From: Ectobius pallidus
Lineage: Eukaryota; Arthropoda; Insecta; Blattodea; Ectobiidae
Reading direction: 5' to 3'
NCBI GenBank assembly: GCA_964059195.1
Contig: CAXKWD010000003.1
Location: forward strand, 194,766,174-194,830,173
DNA length: 64,000 nt
How positions within the stretch are numbered: the stretch's first letter is position 1; the number at the start of each line of letters is the position of its first letter. The translations under genes and the position numbers were made by a program. Shown piece by piece: positions 1-10,927 of the stretch. The notes beneath the pieces are model-generated. The model did not search any database. It was not told the origin of the DNA and saw only the letters and a list, made by a program, of their open reading frames with translations.

Positions 1-113
1 GGGTGTCGGCATGCTGACCATCTGCCCCCAATTCTGCCATCTGCCTATGGTAGATGACGCAGCGGTCGGGTGGTAGGCCTTGTCCCTTCAGGGATGTGGC
101 GTCACGGAGTTTC
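1..113 (+). mobile_element. SINE family A, 3' part, cut by window edge
   Basis: This matches the 3' body of the tRNA-derived SINE seen complete at 9628-9934 and 23571-23876. The shared blocks are GTGTCGGCATGCTGACC, GATGACGCAGCGGTCGGG, GGTAGGCC and the terminal CACGGAGTTT. The tRNA-like head would lie upstream of the window. It is non-coding; mobility of such elements depends on LINE enzymes supplied in trans (family knowledge). Confidence 0.85.
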
Positions 114-217
114 TGCTTTAAAACACCTACTTGTAAGTGGTAAAATTGTTTAAAAACATCAAGATTTCTCGAACCTATGTCCTTGTGCCTTACGCCCTAA
201 TGGAACTAGGCCCTTCA

Positions 218-600
218 ATTATATCGAACGGAAGAAGGAAATCATCTGAATAAAAAATAAAATAAGAAATTCACTTTTTCGGCATTTTAAACCGAATACG
301 TATAAAACAATAACACAGTTGTGATGAACTAATGCCCAAACTGTCACAGATCGTAGCCACTGTTTTTACAAAGTAGCCTAAATTTTAGTCGTAGGTAGAC
401 AAAATAATGTATAATAAGTGCATAGATTACTGACTGAAATGTAGGTATGAAGCCTTTGCTCTGCACGTTTTCTGCACGGTTAGCCCTTCTTTAAAAACAC
501 TACTTTCGTGACGATTTTGTTTGTAACGCAACTTTTGGTTAGCTCTCGATTTACTCCTAGCGCGCCTAAAGAAGTTTCACTTCAAAAAGTGAACATGTTG
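218..600 (-). repeat. Dispersed repeat N, copy 1 (inverted relative to 54290-54810)
   Basis: The reverse complement of this stretch matches 54290-54742 at both ends (CTTCTTTAGGCGCGC, then GGAGTAAATCGAGAGC and CGTCACGAAAGTAGT; far end TCCGTTCGATATAATTG). The middle, about 380-485, does not align. The 70-aa open frame beginning at 508 lies wholly inside this repeat and is not convincing coding sequence. Confidence 0.6.
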
Positions 601-951
601 TATAGAACAATGGCATGCTCCCTGAGGAACGTCAGCTTCGTCCCGTCTGGAGAATTGCAGTGGCACATGGCAATTAACACAATAGTCTGGCATTCATGTC
701 AACGGAAGCCCCACTCGTAGCCACTTCCGGTATGCGCAGGGAATGCTTTATGCCTCCTCACCTGGTGAGCAGCTTTCGATCCTTGTCAAATCCAGACAAT
801 GCATCTTCATGCAACCCTTTTATAATAAGTTGTTTCGTCCTTCCAAACCATAGTGAGTTCATTGAGTCTTCTGATGTGAAAACCCTACTTTGACACAAAG
901 GCATTTCGGCGTTGTATTTTACCAAATTTTGAATACCAGTATGAACTTGTC
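601..951. other. No recognisable feature
   Basis: About 350 bases of unique-looking sequence between repeat N and a SINE. A 65-aa open frame runs through it but shows no motif I recognise. Confidence 0.4.
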
Positions 952-1262
952 GGCTGCGGTGGTCTAGAGGTAGCGTGCCCGCCTCTAGATCCGAAGGTCC
1001 CGGGATTCAACCCGGTTGCAGTCGATGGGTTTTTCAGGACGTAAAAATCCTGGGCACGGAGTCCTCCGGGAGGGACTTTAAGCTGGGGGTCCCGTGTCGT
1101 AGATTTACGTCCAAGTATTACCTTAGTTTCCCGAGGGGGGTTAAGGGCGATGGGCTTACCACCTGTCCCTCTGCCTTTTCTTGGAAAAAAAAGCGTGACA
1201 AAATTCACATAGGTAAACAGAAACCTCCACTTGGAGGCCCTTCGCCCCAACATGGGGCGCGT
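952..1262 (+). mobile_element. SINE family B, full length with tRNA-Gly-like head
   Basis: The first ~72 bases fold as a tRNA: acceptor arms GGCTGCG and TGCAGTC, an A-box-like GGTGGTCTAGAGGTAG, and a B-box-like GGGATTCAACCC. The arrangement most resembles tRNA-Gly (inference). The body that follows (CCTGGGCACGGAGTCCTCC, GGCGATGGGCTTACCACC, ACCTCCACTTGGAGGCC) recurs at 49978-50252 and in reverse at 63430-63792. Open frames on both strands across it are products of the GC-rich SINE body. The A and B boxes imply an internal RNA polymerase III promoter. Confidence 0.9.
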
Positions 1263-1440
1263 GGAATTCGATAGAGTATGAAAAAATGAAATATATTATT
1301 GGAATGATTAATTTTAATTTTTAACTTCTTTAGCCGTACCATGGCTCTATGAACAGAGGAAATTTGAAACCGAGTTCTCAGTGTTTTGCACAGTACCGGT
1401 ATAAAAAAAGAGTGCGTGGAACGCCATGCGACAGAAGTAA

Positions 1441-2080
1441 AACTTTATTTAATTTTTTCAATTTTTGATTATTGGATTTTTTTTTCAATTTTGCATTATT
1501 GGACTTTTTAATATTGGGTTTTTGGACTTTTTAAATTTTGGATTTTGGACTTTTTAATTTTGGATCTTTGAAATTTTATTTTTGGATTTTTAAAATTTTC
1601 GATCTTTGAATTGTTTATTTTTTGATTTTTTAAATTTTTCAATATGGATTTTTAAATTTTTTATTTTATAATTTATTAAATTTTGTATTTTTGTATGTTA
1701 TAGGCTAATTTTTATTTTTTTTTTAAATTTGGAAATTTGTATTTTTTAATTTTGGATTTTTATTTTTTTTATTTTGGATTTTTTAATTTTTTAATTTTGG
1801 ATCTTTGAATTTTTTAATTTTGGATTTTTTAAATTTTGATTCTTTGAGTTTTTTATTTTTGGATTTTTAAATTTTGTATTTTAGTTTTTTTATTTTGGAT
1901 TTTTAGATTTTTTCGATTTTGGTATTTTCGATTTTTTAATTTTTTCATTTTTAAATTTTGGAATTTATTATTTATTAAATTTTGGATTTTTGGATGTTTT
2001 AATTTTTTATTTTGTTTTTTTAAATTTTGGAAATTTGTATTTTTTAATTTTGGTTTTTTAATTTTGGTTTTGCGCGGTAA
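1441..2080. repeat. T-rich degenerate minisatellite
   Basis: A 640-bp stretch is almost entirely variants of TTTTGGATTTTTAAA with slips to TTTGATTC or TTTGAAT. Nearly all purines lie on one strand in GGA or GA clusters. The lysine- and asparagine-rich 81-aa frame on the minus strand (1853-2098) is simply this repeat translated and is not a gene. The array may lie inside a longer repeat-N copy: a block at 1406-1440 and another near 2245-2265 resemble the two ends of that family. Confidence 0.8.
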
Positions 2081-2264
2081 TGAACCTCCGGGTTTCATGA
2101 AATAGATAATAGACTATACCTTTAGATTGCTTAGGAATTGTCTATTGCCATTGAGGAAGTAAGGTATAGACTGATTTCGTGTGACTGATTGTGACTGATT
2201 TCGTGACGGTTTTAGTGTGACTGATTTTCCAGATTTACCCTCTACCGCCACTAAAGAAGTTTTT

Positions 2265-2535
2265 CTTCAAAAATGCAATTTTCGGAAACGTGTGTGCTTG
2301 TGTGTCTGTATACTCCGGGAAGAAAAAATCCATATAACAACTAAATTTTATAGTTGGGATTGTGGAATATAAAGATCGGAGAGTACTTTTTTTTTACTGC
2401 CACGTTAAACTGAGTAAATGTTATTTTTCGGTTACATTCGCAGAGAGGTGAGGCAATTACTGGAGTTATGAAGGGCAGGGACTCGCGGAACACTTCCTTA
2501 GCCTCCTCTTTAAGAAGACCACCAAACTATGTATT

Positions 2536-2538
<3 letters not shown>
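2265..2538. other. No recognisable feature
   Basis: AT-rich DNA between the T-rich array and the AT microsatellite; nothing identified. Confidence 0.4.

Positions 2539-2595
<57 letters not shown>
2539..2595. repeat. (AT)n microsatellite
   Basis: Uninterrupted alternating AT for about 57 bases. Confidence 0.98.
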
Positions 2596-2596
<1 letters not shown>

Positions 2597-2800
2597 CCAA
2601 AACTGCAAGCTTATTACAAGTTAACTTGATTCATAAATATGTTTTTAAAATAAAATAAAATATTAGTTTCATATATACGTCAATCTGGAAAGGGTTATCC
2701 CAAAAAGTTTCATCCGATTCTCCTAAGATTCTTGTCTCAGGACTACTTTAAGATTACATTTTCATAAGTACTGTATTTCTATTAAGTCTGTATACTTATA

Positions 2801-3642
2801 CTAGCTTAAAAGGCCCGGCGTCGCCCGGGTTTTGTATTTTGTAATTCGTAATTAACTTATGAAGGACTTTCGATATTAAAATTCTAGGTCCTTTTACAGG
2901 TATTTAGAATTTGAAATGAGGAAGAATGACTTATCACACTCAAACTATTCGCTCAGAAAACGCTTGATACAGCTTTTTACGGCTAATAGAAGAAGTAGAA
3001 TTTTGAATCCCGTCGCTTGTACACAGCAAGCCTGGTAGGGGTTCAAATAAGAAGAAACAGTAATTCCGGTGACATAAAATTGTATTGTTTTTGCGGAATA
3101 TTTTATTTCTCACTCTAATGTTACCATAAAACCGTTTTGGGGATGAAATTAAACAGACATGCAATATTACTTCCATACATCCCTCCCCAAAAACATGCGA
3201 TAAAATAATATAGGCTACATATAACCATACCTCGTACTGTTTTCTCTATGTCCAGGGTAGAGAAAGTTATGTGACTGCATTATTTTCGTGGATTTCATAA
3301 TTTAATATTCATTTATAACATGAATGATATTAATAGCTTTTCTAAAAGTCCCACTTCAATTATTTCCAAACCCATCTGAGACCACTGGAAACAATATGTT
3401 GCCTTGCCAACTGTGATTTGGATTTAATAATTCTGTGTAAAAAGGGATTAAGTATACTAAAAAACATTTGATTTTTGGCATTTAAAATCAAAATTTTGCA
3501 AAATCCTTTCTTAGTGAGCACCTACATTATGAAACGAAAGTACTGTCAAAATTCCAAGTCTCTACCTGTTATAGTTTAGGCTGTACGTTGATTCTCTGTC
3601 AGTCAGTCAGTCAGTCAGGACAAAGCCTCTTATATATATAGA
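2801..3642 (-). mobile_element. Helitron-like element, copy 1, non-autonomous
   Basis: Read on the minus strand it starts TCTATATATATAAGAGGC, is followed by a GACT microsatellite, and ends with the GC-rich hairpin CCCGGGCGACGCCGGG, a 9-base spacer and CTAG. It is flanked by A and T with no target duplication. TC start, subterminal 3' hairpin, CTRR end and A/T insertion are Helitron hallmarks (family knowledge). Copy 2 at 17004-17833 is in the opposite orientation and shares both ends and the interior. No Rep/helicase is encoded, so it would need proteins in trans. Confidence 0.72.
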
Positions 3643-3863
3643 TATGTATAATTTCTTTCTATTTTATGCTCGAATTTTGTAATTTTCTCTACAATGTGTT
3701 TTATTAAACTACATTTAACGTGGATAATAATGTTATGTAAAAGTATAAAATTGTTTTAAAATATGTTGAATTCTGACAAATTTGGTGTTGGAATTAAAAT
3801 AGTCCCCTAGATAACTAACAATTGAATTTTGAGACGCAAACATACTAAAGAAAAATTTATGTA

Positions 3864-4862
3864 CAGAGTGTTAATGAATAAACCGAAATATTTGACGTGT
3901 ATATAGAGGGGACATAGACGATCAACTTTTATTAAGAGATTTTTGCTCTGTGACGTAAAATGTGTACACTACAGGGAATTAAAGTCATTACTAGGGGGCG
4001 GATTTCTATGACCTAAAAAATAGGATATATGCATGCATTTATGGCCTAAAAAACATTAAAATATGAGCAATACAATTTAAAATATGACTTTACCACTTAC
4101 ACATTGTGTATATTTTAAGTTTCATTACAATTCATTTTATTAAAATATAGTGTTAGTTATTTAAAATATCTGTAAATTCTCAAAAAGTATCAGTATAATG
4201 CAAAATTTACAAAATATTATATGAAACTTCAAAATTTCTTTAATATGCACACAAATATGCCGAAAAGATGACCTAAATATGCATATTCATACTAAATATG
4301 CTATAATAGTTGAAAATGTCCTAAATATGCAGTTATATTCACAATAAAAGCCGTTCCATTTTCGCCAGGATGCTTGGAATCGGATTTAAATTAGTCGGAA
4401 ACCTGAAATAATGAAAAGGGGAAAAATATGATATGTCATAGAAATCCGCCCCCTAGTCATTACAATTTGGTGCTCATAAGTCAATTATGAAACCAAATAG
4501 GGTTAAAATTTGGATTAAATTGACTTCGTGCCTTCTTAGTGTTCGATAAAACCTCATTCTTAATCATTCATCAGCAGCTATAAGTTATAACTTAGTGTTT
4601 CCATTAGCTTTAAAATTTACAGACTAATCACATGACTGGCCGCCACTGCATTAGTTATTTTTTTATTCATAACTCCAGTGTTAACAAGGAATTTCTTGTG
4701 TTTTGCATTTTTTTTCAAATTTTTTTCTCCATGCTGTTGGAGATTTTATGCTGTAACAGGAAAAATTGAATCCACAGATAAAAAATCTCCTAATAAAAGT
4801 TGTTCATCTATGTCCCCTCTATACACAGGTAAAATATTTCGGTGTTATTTATTAACACTCTG
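3864..4862 (+). mobile_element. TIR element family P, copy 1, with nested hAT MITE
   Basis: Terminal inverted repeats of roughly 80-90 bp start CAGAGTGTTAATGAATAA and include AGAGGGGACATAGAC. The right end is their reverse complement. The left end follows TA, as expected for Tc1/mariner-type insertion, but the right flank TT has lost it. Copies lie at 27150-27670 (reverse) and 58775-59184 (left end missing). The interior is non-coding; the 123-aa open frame from 4678 crosses the right arm. The hAT MITE at 3992-4455 splits it. Confidence 0.75.
3992..4455. mobile_element. hAT-type MITE (464 bp) inside family P
   Basis: Ends TAGGGGGCGGATTTCTATGAC and its inverted copy GTCATAGAAATCCGCCCCCTA (trimmed to about 20 bp of TIR) are flanked by a perfect 8-bp target duplication, GTCATTAC, at 3984-3991 and 4456-4463. 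The 8-bp duplication and TAGGG/CAGGG-type terminus are typical of hAT. The interior is AT-rich with repeated ATGACCTAAA and ATATGC words and no open frame. Confidence 0.9.
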
Positions 4863-5212
4863 TTTATCTCTTTGCACACTCAAAATAATGACGAACTGGG
4901 CTAAAAAGATTATAATTCGGCACTTCGAGGTGAGCGGGATTCTGACTCCTTCGAACTGTCTAAAAACTCTGATTACGAAAGTTAAACAATTTTGTCCTAT
5001 TTCAGAACTGATGAAAACGAAAACACACCACTACCTTTTTAACATTTAAAATTGCACCTTTTCCGAGCAGCAATGTCACTGCACAGCTTGTCCGTAGGAG
5101 TCGCCTTGGACTGTTGTCCTACTCTAGCCTCACCCTTGTCAAGTCTTCTCTTTTAAGGAAACAAATTTGTTTGTTAGTTTTGCACTTTTGATAGCACTCA
5201 TAGAAAAAAAAA
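4863..5212. other. No recognisable feature
   Basis: About 350 bases between two repeats. The open frame entering from 4678 runs to 5049 but crosses a TIR boundary, so I do not treat it as coding. Confidence 0.4.
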
Positions 5213-5834
5213 TCCCGTTAGGCAAGCCTACAGGCTGAGGTAGATTTCGAAGTGCTTTTGGTTTAATTTATTGTCGCTGCCTAGCACTCTTCTTCTTTAG
5301 CCTTGGCATGACACACCCGCAATAATAACTGCAAAAAAGAGGAAAAAGCACTTTCTCAAACATTCAAATCTCGCCTTATATGAAAAATATCAAGAAACTA
5401 GTTACTGATTTGTAGAGTACTCATCAAGAGCTTTTCAACGATACCCCACAAGACGTAGTTTCAAAAATTTCGAATGTCCATCCCCCACCCCCACCCCCAC
5501 TCATACCCCCAAAACCCCCGAATCGTTGGTGTCACTGTGAACTCCATAGGCATAGGGAGTACTGTAATTTATTCAAACAAAGTTTCCCTCTATACTTCAT
5601 AGGGGCCGAAATATAAATGTTTTAAAATTTCAACCCCCTCCCCCGACCGCCCCTTTGGGCCAATTTTGCTCATTTACGAACTTGTCCGAACTCTTATCAC
5701 ACATTTTTTTTTTTGAACGGGCGGTGGTTTCGTACTTAGGGAAGCTTGAAACGTAAAGATATGAAATAATTTTTCGAAAATCATGACATGGTATCCATTG
5801 CAATATTTAGATTTTTCTTCGAAAACTACCTAAA
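5213..5834 (+). repeat. Dispersed repeat F, copy 1
   Basis: This is one of four copies (also 33005-33730, 45568-46018, 62710-63356). Shared landmarks in order are TCCC(T/G)TTAGGCAAGCCTA, GGTAGATTTCGAAGTGC, TTCTTCTTTAGCCTTGGC, ACGATACCCCACAAGACG, ACGGGCGGTGGTTTCGTAC, and a terminal hairpin made of AGGTAGATTT and AAATCTACCT. The left GGTAGATTTCGAAG is also inverted at the right end. The class is unknown; it could be a non-autonomous DNA element. No coding capacity. Confidence 0.8.
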
Positions 5835-5904
5835 AGTACAAATCATATGGTTGCTGACTCAACTGAATTTTTCTTTGGAACGTAGTGCTGTGTAGGTACG
5901 AAGG

Positions 5905-6340
5905 TTATAGGGTTATAGGGTTATTTAACGACGGGGAAGTACTACTACTTTGGTCTGTGACCGTCGCCGGTTTTCTGGAATTTTGTCCCGCAGGAGTTCT
6001 TTTATATGCCAGTAAATCTACTGACGTAGGCCGCTCCCATGGCTGAGTGGTTAGACTGCTCGCCTTCCACCGCTGGGACCCGGGCTAGAACGTATGTGGA
6101 TCCATATGGGATTTCTGGTGGACAAAATGGGGTCAGGGCAAGTATTCTCGGGGTGCTCCTGTTTCCCCTTCCATATATAATACCACCAGAGCTCCATTCA
6201 TCATACTATGACCATTGGTTGCGATAAAAGAATTATTTATAAATCTACTGTCACAGTTAGCACACATAAATGCCGTCGACCTGGCCCGGGATCAAACCCG
6301 CAACCTTTGGGGTTTGAAGGAGGGGGTGGATCGTGGGATT
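5905..6340 (-). mobile_element. SINE family E, copy 1, split by another SINE
   Basis: Read on the minus strand, the right part carries a tRNA-like B box (GGGTTTGATCCCGGGCC) and the left part the body (TAAAAGAACTCCTGCGGG, CGGCGACGGTCACAG, GTAGTAGTAC). These are contiguous in the intact copy at 55326-55556. Here they are separated by SINE D at 6024-6239. Confidence 0.75.
6024..6239 (+). mobile_element. SINE family D inserted in SINE E
   Basis: The insert begins near CCGCTCCCATGGCTGAGTGG, where TGGCTGAGTGG looks like a tRNA A box of the Ser/Leu type, and continues with GACCCGGGCTAGAACG in the B-box position. It is bounded by the 11-bp direct repeat TAAATCTACTG at 6013-6023 and 6240-6250, a LINE-style target duplication. 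The 62-aa open frame inside is incidental. Confidence 0.7.
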
Positions 6341-6344
6341 CCCA

Positions 6345-7000
6345 AGTCCCAACTGCATTCCTTTCAGTGAATAACCTCATATAAAGCACCGCGCAATATT
6401 TTTCTTAATTCAAGTTTTTCAGCTCGGATTTATAGGAATATCGAGCTATCACAACTCATTTAGGGGCTAAAGATAAGATTAAGTCGCCCCTTACGCTCCG
6501 AACAATGCGTTGCTGTTCGCTTGTTATCTCGGCACACCCGATCGTTCCTTCTCTCCAAACTCCCGATCGTACCAAATACAAACTACCAACCCATACACCA
6601 AAATGACAACCCTCTAGCTTTCTCGGCACTCCCGACCAGACCACAATCACCTCTTCACATAATCTAAATAATGCAAAACACTAACCACATTAGTTAAGTG
6701 CGCGAGCGGAGGCGGCAGCCGAAGCGAAGCGCCCTTGCATTTTCGAATAATGTACGATACACTGTTTGTAGGTTTCGAAAATGTGGCATATTATATCTTC
6801 CAGACGTTAGTAAGCCTGTCAACTTTTACGTAAGACATGAGGCTTTTGTTTACCGGTATGACGTCACACTACCAACGTCCAATCACGAGTTTCTACGTAA
6901 TATGAGGACAGAAGAAGTGGTATAAAAGAAAGTGCATCGCGAGGGAGTGGTGGGCGGGAACATTAATCCAAGGTGCGACTTAAATTTATTTTTTCCCCAT
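6345..7000. other. No recognisable feature
   Basis: About 650 bases of moderately GC-balanced DNA. Two short open frames (6456-6650 minus, 6698-6925 plus) show no domain I recognise. Confidence 0.4.
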
Positions 7001-7003
7001 TTA

Positions 7004-7695
7004 GGCCTGGTATTATAAACAAAGTTGATCTTTAGATTAAGTTAAACCTAATCTAAAGTTTAACTCTAGCTGCCGTTTTATAATGTTATGGTTAAGTTAA
7101 ACCGTAGTGCAATGGTGTTGGTAGACCTGTTGGCTGAAAAAAGAAGATGAATTTGGCTTGGAAATAAAAGAAAAACAATAAGATCTGCTAATTCGCTTGT
7201 ATTTGTTTGTTTGTATGAAGAGAAATTGAAGCTAAAAATTTTATTATTTAAGAAACAGTTAAATCAAAATTGAACTTCAGTTTTGCTCAGTGTAAGTTTA
7301 TTTCAATCACAGCTAAAATAAGAAGCTATTCATTGCTCATAAAAATGATCTTGTATTAGCATTTTTCTCACAGTACAAACTTCTCTGTTTAGGCCTACAT
7401 TAGAATACTTTACGTTCCGGAAAGTAATTAAATAGAATTACTTTAAGTTTTATCTCATCTTCTCATAATGTGTTGTATCCGAAATTCAATTTGTTGATTG
7501 TCTTACAATCGTGTTTTGATAGCCATTTTCATTAAAACAATTATTACATCTTAATCTGCAGGTTAAACGGTAGGAAAGGTCCAGTTAGGTTAAACTTAAG
7601 ATTAACTTGTAGTTATCGTTTATAATACGCAAAAATCTGAAAAACTAAAATTTAAACTAAAACTGAAGGTTAAACCATGATTATAATACCGGCCC
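7004..7695. mobile_element. PIF/Harbinger-like MITE (692 bp)
   Basis: The left end GGCCTGGTATTATAAACA and inverted right end TGATTATAATACCGGCCC are flanked by TTA at 7001-7003 and 7696-7698. A 3-bp TTA/TAA duplication is the PIF/Harbinger signature. The interior has repeated AAGTTAAACC and AGGTTAAAC words in both orientations and no open frame. Confidence 0.7.
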
Positions 7696-7698
7696 TTA

Positions 7699-8138
7699 TT
7701 GAGACTCTACCGTATTTCATTTTAATGCTCTGTATAATTATATTTAACATTTTTCGCGCAGTGCTGCATATTTATAAGATAATTATCTTTCAATTGAGAA
7801 AATATATATTCACGTGAAAAATATAAGTAAACACCTGATGAAGGTAATTGTCTGATGAAGATAATTATAATATTTCATCATTAATTAAGACGAAACCTAT
7901 CATTCTCTGTAATTTTGATTATACATTGTAACGTGCATATTTATGTACCGGATTGAGTAGGACACGTGACAGTGTTGTAGTTAAAGGCTCGTGCAGTGCG
8001 TACTGACAACAACCATGAAATTTGATACCGACTTGTGGCATAGACTCTAACATTATAACGGTACCTGCTGCAGGTGGATGAGCCTCAAAAACCGGAATTT
8101 CCCTTCTTCCTTGAGTATTTCCCTCCACACCTCTATTA
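7699..8138. other. No recognisable feature
   Basis: About 440 bases of AT-rich DNA up to the palindrome. A 69-aa minus-strand frame crosses it without recognisable motif. Confidence 0.4.
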
Positions 8139-8361
8139 GGCTAGGCGCATATTGGGGCGCGTTTGACACGTATGAGATGACATGATGCGAGCGGCATGGC
8201 CCGATCGCGCCAAACGCGTCTCGTTGGGGAACGCATATTGCAACGCAGTTCTCTCGCCCAGCTGATGCGTGTTAATGCTCTTTGCGCATGTCAGCTGACT
8301 GACGACTCTCAGCTGTTTGTGGTTATGGTCAATCCCATGAGATATATTGCTATGTTGACGC

Positions 8362-9022
8362 CAGGGCCTTAGCAAGATCCTTCTGCGCTCTTGGCCAGTT
8401 TGAAAAATCTGCGCCCTCCAATACTGGGGGTCTGAACCATTTTTTTAAATTTCTGTAAAATTGTTTATTATTTTAATATAAAACACTGTTATTTTCAAAG
8501 AAAACCTAAACCTCAATTTGAAAATGAACTCAGTGTTGGACTTTCAAGGTACTAAAACCTGATTTTCAGACGATTGAACTTCTTAAAATAGAATTAAATA
8601 ATAAAATCTAGTTACAAAAGTAAATTGCATAATAGGCCTGAGGCCTACTAAAATGTTTAACACATTAATAGGTCAAATGAATTTTTTCTCGAATAGTTGA
8701 ACCACTTTCATCTCAATAATAATGTACATTTTAATTTTTATTGTTATATCTTTCCATACTGTTCATGATTTATGTTATCATACTCTGTCAATAAAAAAGT
8801 GTTAATTAAAGAACGTTGCTTGACTGCATAATACTACAGATAGTTCACGTGCAGTAATTTTTAATAACCTGAAAGATTTCTTCCATTAACGTGGAATGTT
8901 CATTGCTTGATAAATTGCACCGGTCTAAAAAAAGGCGGAATTTTTCATGGTTAATTTTGAGCCTTCTTTGTACCTGCGCCCTTGGAGGGGGCACATGGCG
9001 CCAGCGCCTAGCTACGGCCCTG
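8362..9022. mobile_element. hAT-type element (661 bp) in left arm
   Basis: Ends CAGGGCCTTAGCAAG and CTAGCTACGGCCCTG are imperfect inverted repeats. Flanks GTTGACGC (8354-8361) and GTTGATGC (9023-9030) are an 8-bp duplication with one difference. The right arm keeps only one end of the same insertion (to 13444), so it predates duplication of the arms. The interior is AT-rich and non-coding. Confidence 0.85.
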
Positions 9023-9627
9023 GTTGATGCTGTTTTATTTTACGAAATCGCGGATAGTTTGCTATGGAGTGCTCTAAACATAACATAGGCTAAGACGATC
9101 TAGAAAAAGAAAAGAAGTATTCTCCCTCACATACGTAATACCTTTGTAGAAATTTTGAATTTAGGCCTAAGTTATAGGCACACTTTCTTCCTCCTTGAAT
9201 AGATTCTGTGTTTAATACGAAATAATCAAGAGGACATCTAGCTTACATGTGCTTACTGAGAAAATTCATGAGATAGGAGAGATATTAGAACAGCATCAGA
9301 ATTGAATTAACCTTGCACATATTATGTTTCTTCATAATGCCGCTTTTTGATGTGCACAAGCACAATGCGTAGCAACATTTATCTAACAAGCACTGATATG
9401 CATGGAGTAAACAGAAACAGCTTGGTGTTTGTTTCTTCTTGTGGGGAAACAGAACGGTTGAAGAATGTGCTGTGGCAATCCGGGTTGGCAGGTGTGCCGA
9501 TTTTTCGTATGACAATGGTTATTGGGATTTTTTCTTTGATAAATGGTCATTCGAAAGTCATAACTTACTAATAATTTAAAACTACCGATTGTTGTTGTTA
9601 TTATTATTACTAATTTATTATTATTGT

Positions 9628-9934
9628 CCGCCGGCGTGGTCTTGTGGTTAGCGTCGCTGACTACAGATCCGTCGGCCCGGGTTCGATTCCCGGTACCTCC
9701 TCGGATTTTTCTGAGGTAGGGAGGTCTGGTAGGGGTGCACTCAGCCTCGTGATTCCAAATTGAGGAGCTACTTGATTGAGAAGTGGCGGCTCCGGTCAAG
9801 AAAACCACCATTAACGGCCGTGGGTGTCGGCATGCTGACCACATGCCCCCCAATCCTGCCATCTGCCTACGGGAGATGACGCAGCGGTCGGGTGGTAGGC
9901 CAAGTCCCTCCAGGGATGTAGCGCCACGGAGTTT
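9628..9934 (+). mobile_element. SINE family A, full length
   Basis: tRNA-like head: A-box region GTGGTCTTGTGGTTAGCGTC, then GGCCCGGGTTCGATTCCC containing the canonical B box GGTTCGATTCC. The body runs to GCGCCACGGAGTTTA. It sits in a TTA/ATT trinucleotide tract. The corresponding position in the right arm (near 12455-12515) has the trinucleotides but no SINE, so the insertion came after the arms formed. The open frames across it are incidental. Confidence 0.92.
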
Positions 9935-10783
9935 AGTTTTAGTTTTTTATTATTATTATTATTAATATTATTATTATCATGTTAAAAGCATTGGACATAA
10001 AGATCGACCCTGATACTTTCCGTTCTAGATACTTGTTAGTTTTATGAAAATGTAATAAATAAAATTTATTTGTCTCTTTAATTTACTTTTTTTTCCGTGC
10101 TAGCCTTTAACACGTACGAGATGCGAGAAAGTTTGTGCAACATAATTTTGCACTATTTATTTGTTTTGCAATTACCTGTAGTGGTGTAGAAAAACCTGGC
10201 AACCCTGATGACAATGAGTGCAATAGTGATAGTGATTGGTGTTCCGTGATAGTCTGTCGAGTATAGAGAGTGGATGTTCTGTTAATAACATGAATAAATT
10301 TGGACCCATATTAATTCCCTCTACTCGTAAAATGTTTGATTTGAACCCTGATTTGTGGGTGTGTTTTTAAATTAATTTAGAGATTGCGGTACAAGAGGGA
10401 ATATAAAAAGGAAAGTAGAGAATCCTCAAGTTAAGCGGTTACTGATGTTGGATTCTGGGAATACGGTTCTTGGAACAGGTTAACTCGTTCATTGGTTTGT
10501 TTACCCAATTCATTTCTAAATATTTTCCCCTCAAAATCTTGTTATTAAACATTGTGTTATTAATAATTATACTGCAATTCTATTTTCTGATACATTCTGC
10601 TAGCACATATAGAACTTAGTTAAAATGATCGATTCTAAATTACATATGATTTGTTTGTGGGTGAGTCAACTAGGAAAAATCTATAAGCACAGAGTAAAAT
10701 TAGAAGGATTGTAGGATATGAAATGTGTTATAAAGGTTAAAATAGTAGACATTAATTATAAAATGGTTCAATAAGTATATTTA

Positions 10784-10927
10784 CTTAGCGTCTTTCAAGT
10801 TCAGCTCCTTTGCGATGTCCGTCCAAATTCTTGTTTTCAATATAGCTTTCATGTAATTTGGACTGTTTGTGTCGTACAGCTCTGGGTGTTTCCTTACCTC
10901 CTCTGTCAGCTTTTACTCGACCAACAT
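10784..10927 (-). pseudogene. MADF-domain exon remnant, left arm
   Basis: On the minus strand an ATG-started frame reads four codons, a TAA stop, then 43 open codons. These contain VRKHPELYDTNSPNY and, after a short gap, RIWTDIAKEL. The pattern L..V..HP.LYD...Y....W..IA..L is the first half of a MADF DNA-binding domain (family knowledge). The open stretch ends at AAGTAAAT, which could be a splice donor after which the rest of the domain would be encoded. No second half was found. The mirrored copy is at 11503-11649 with the same stop. Confidence 0.6.

Noticed and set aside
885..1274. Overlapping 99- and 122-aa frames on both strands
   Set aside because: They coincide with a complete tRNA-derived SINE.
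1853..2098. Lys/Asn-rich 81-aa frame
   Set aside because: Translation of a T-rich minisatellite.
3592..3642. CRISPR-like or satellite array (GTCA units)
   Set aside because: A simple microsatellite at the Helitron 5' end; no spacers.
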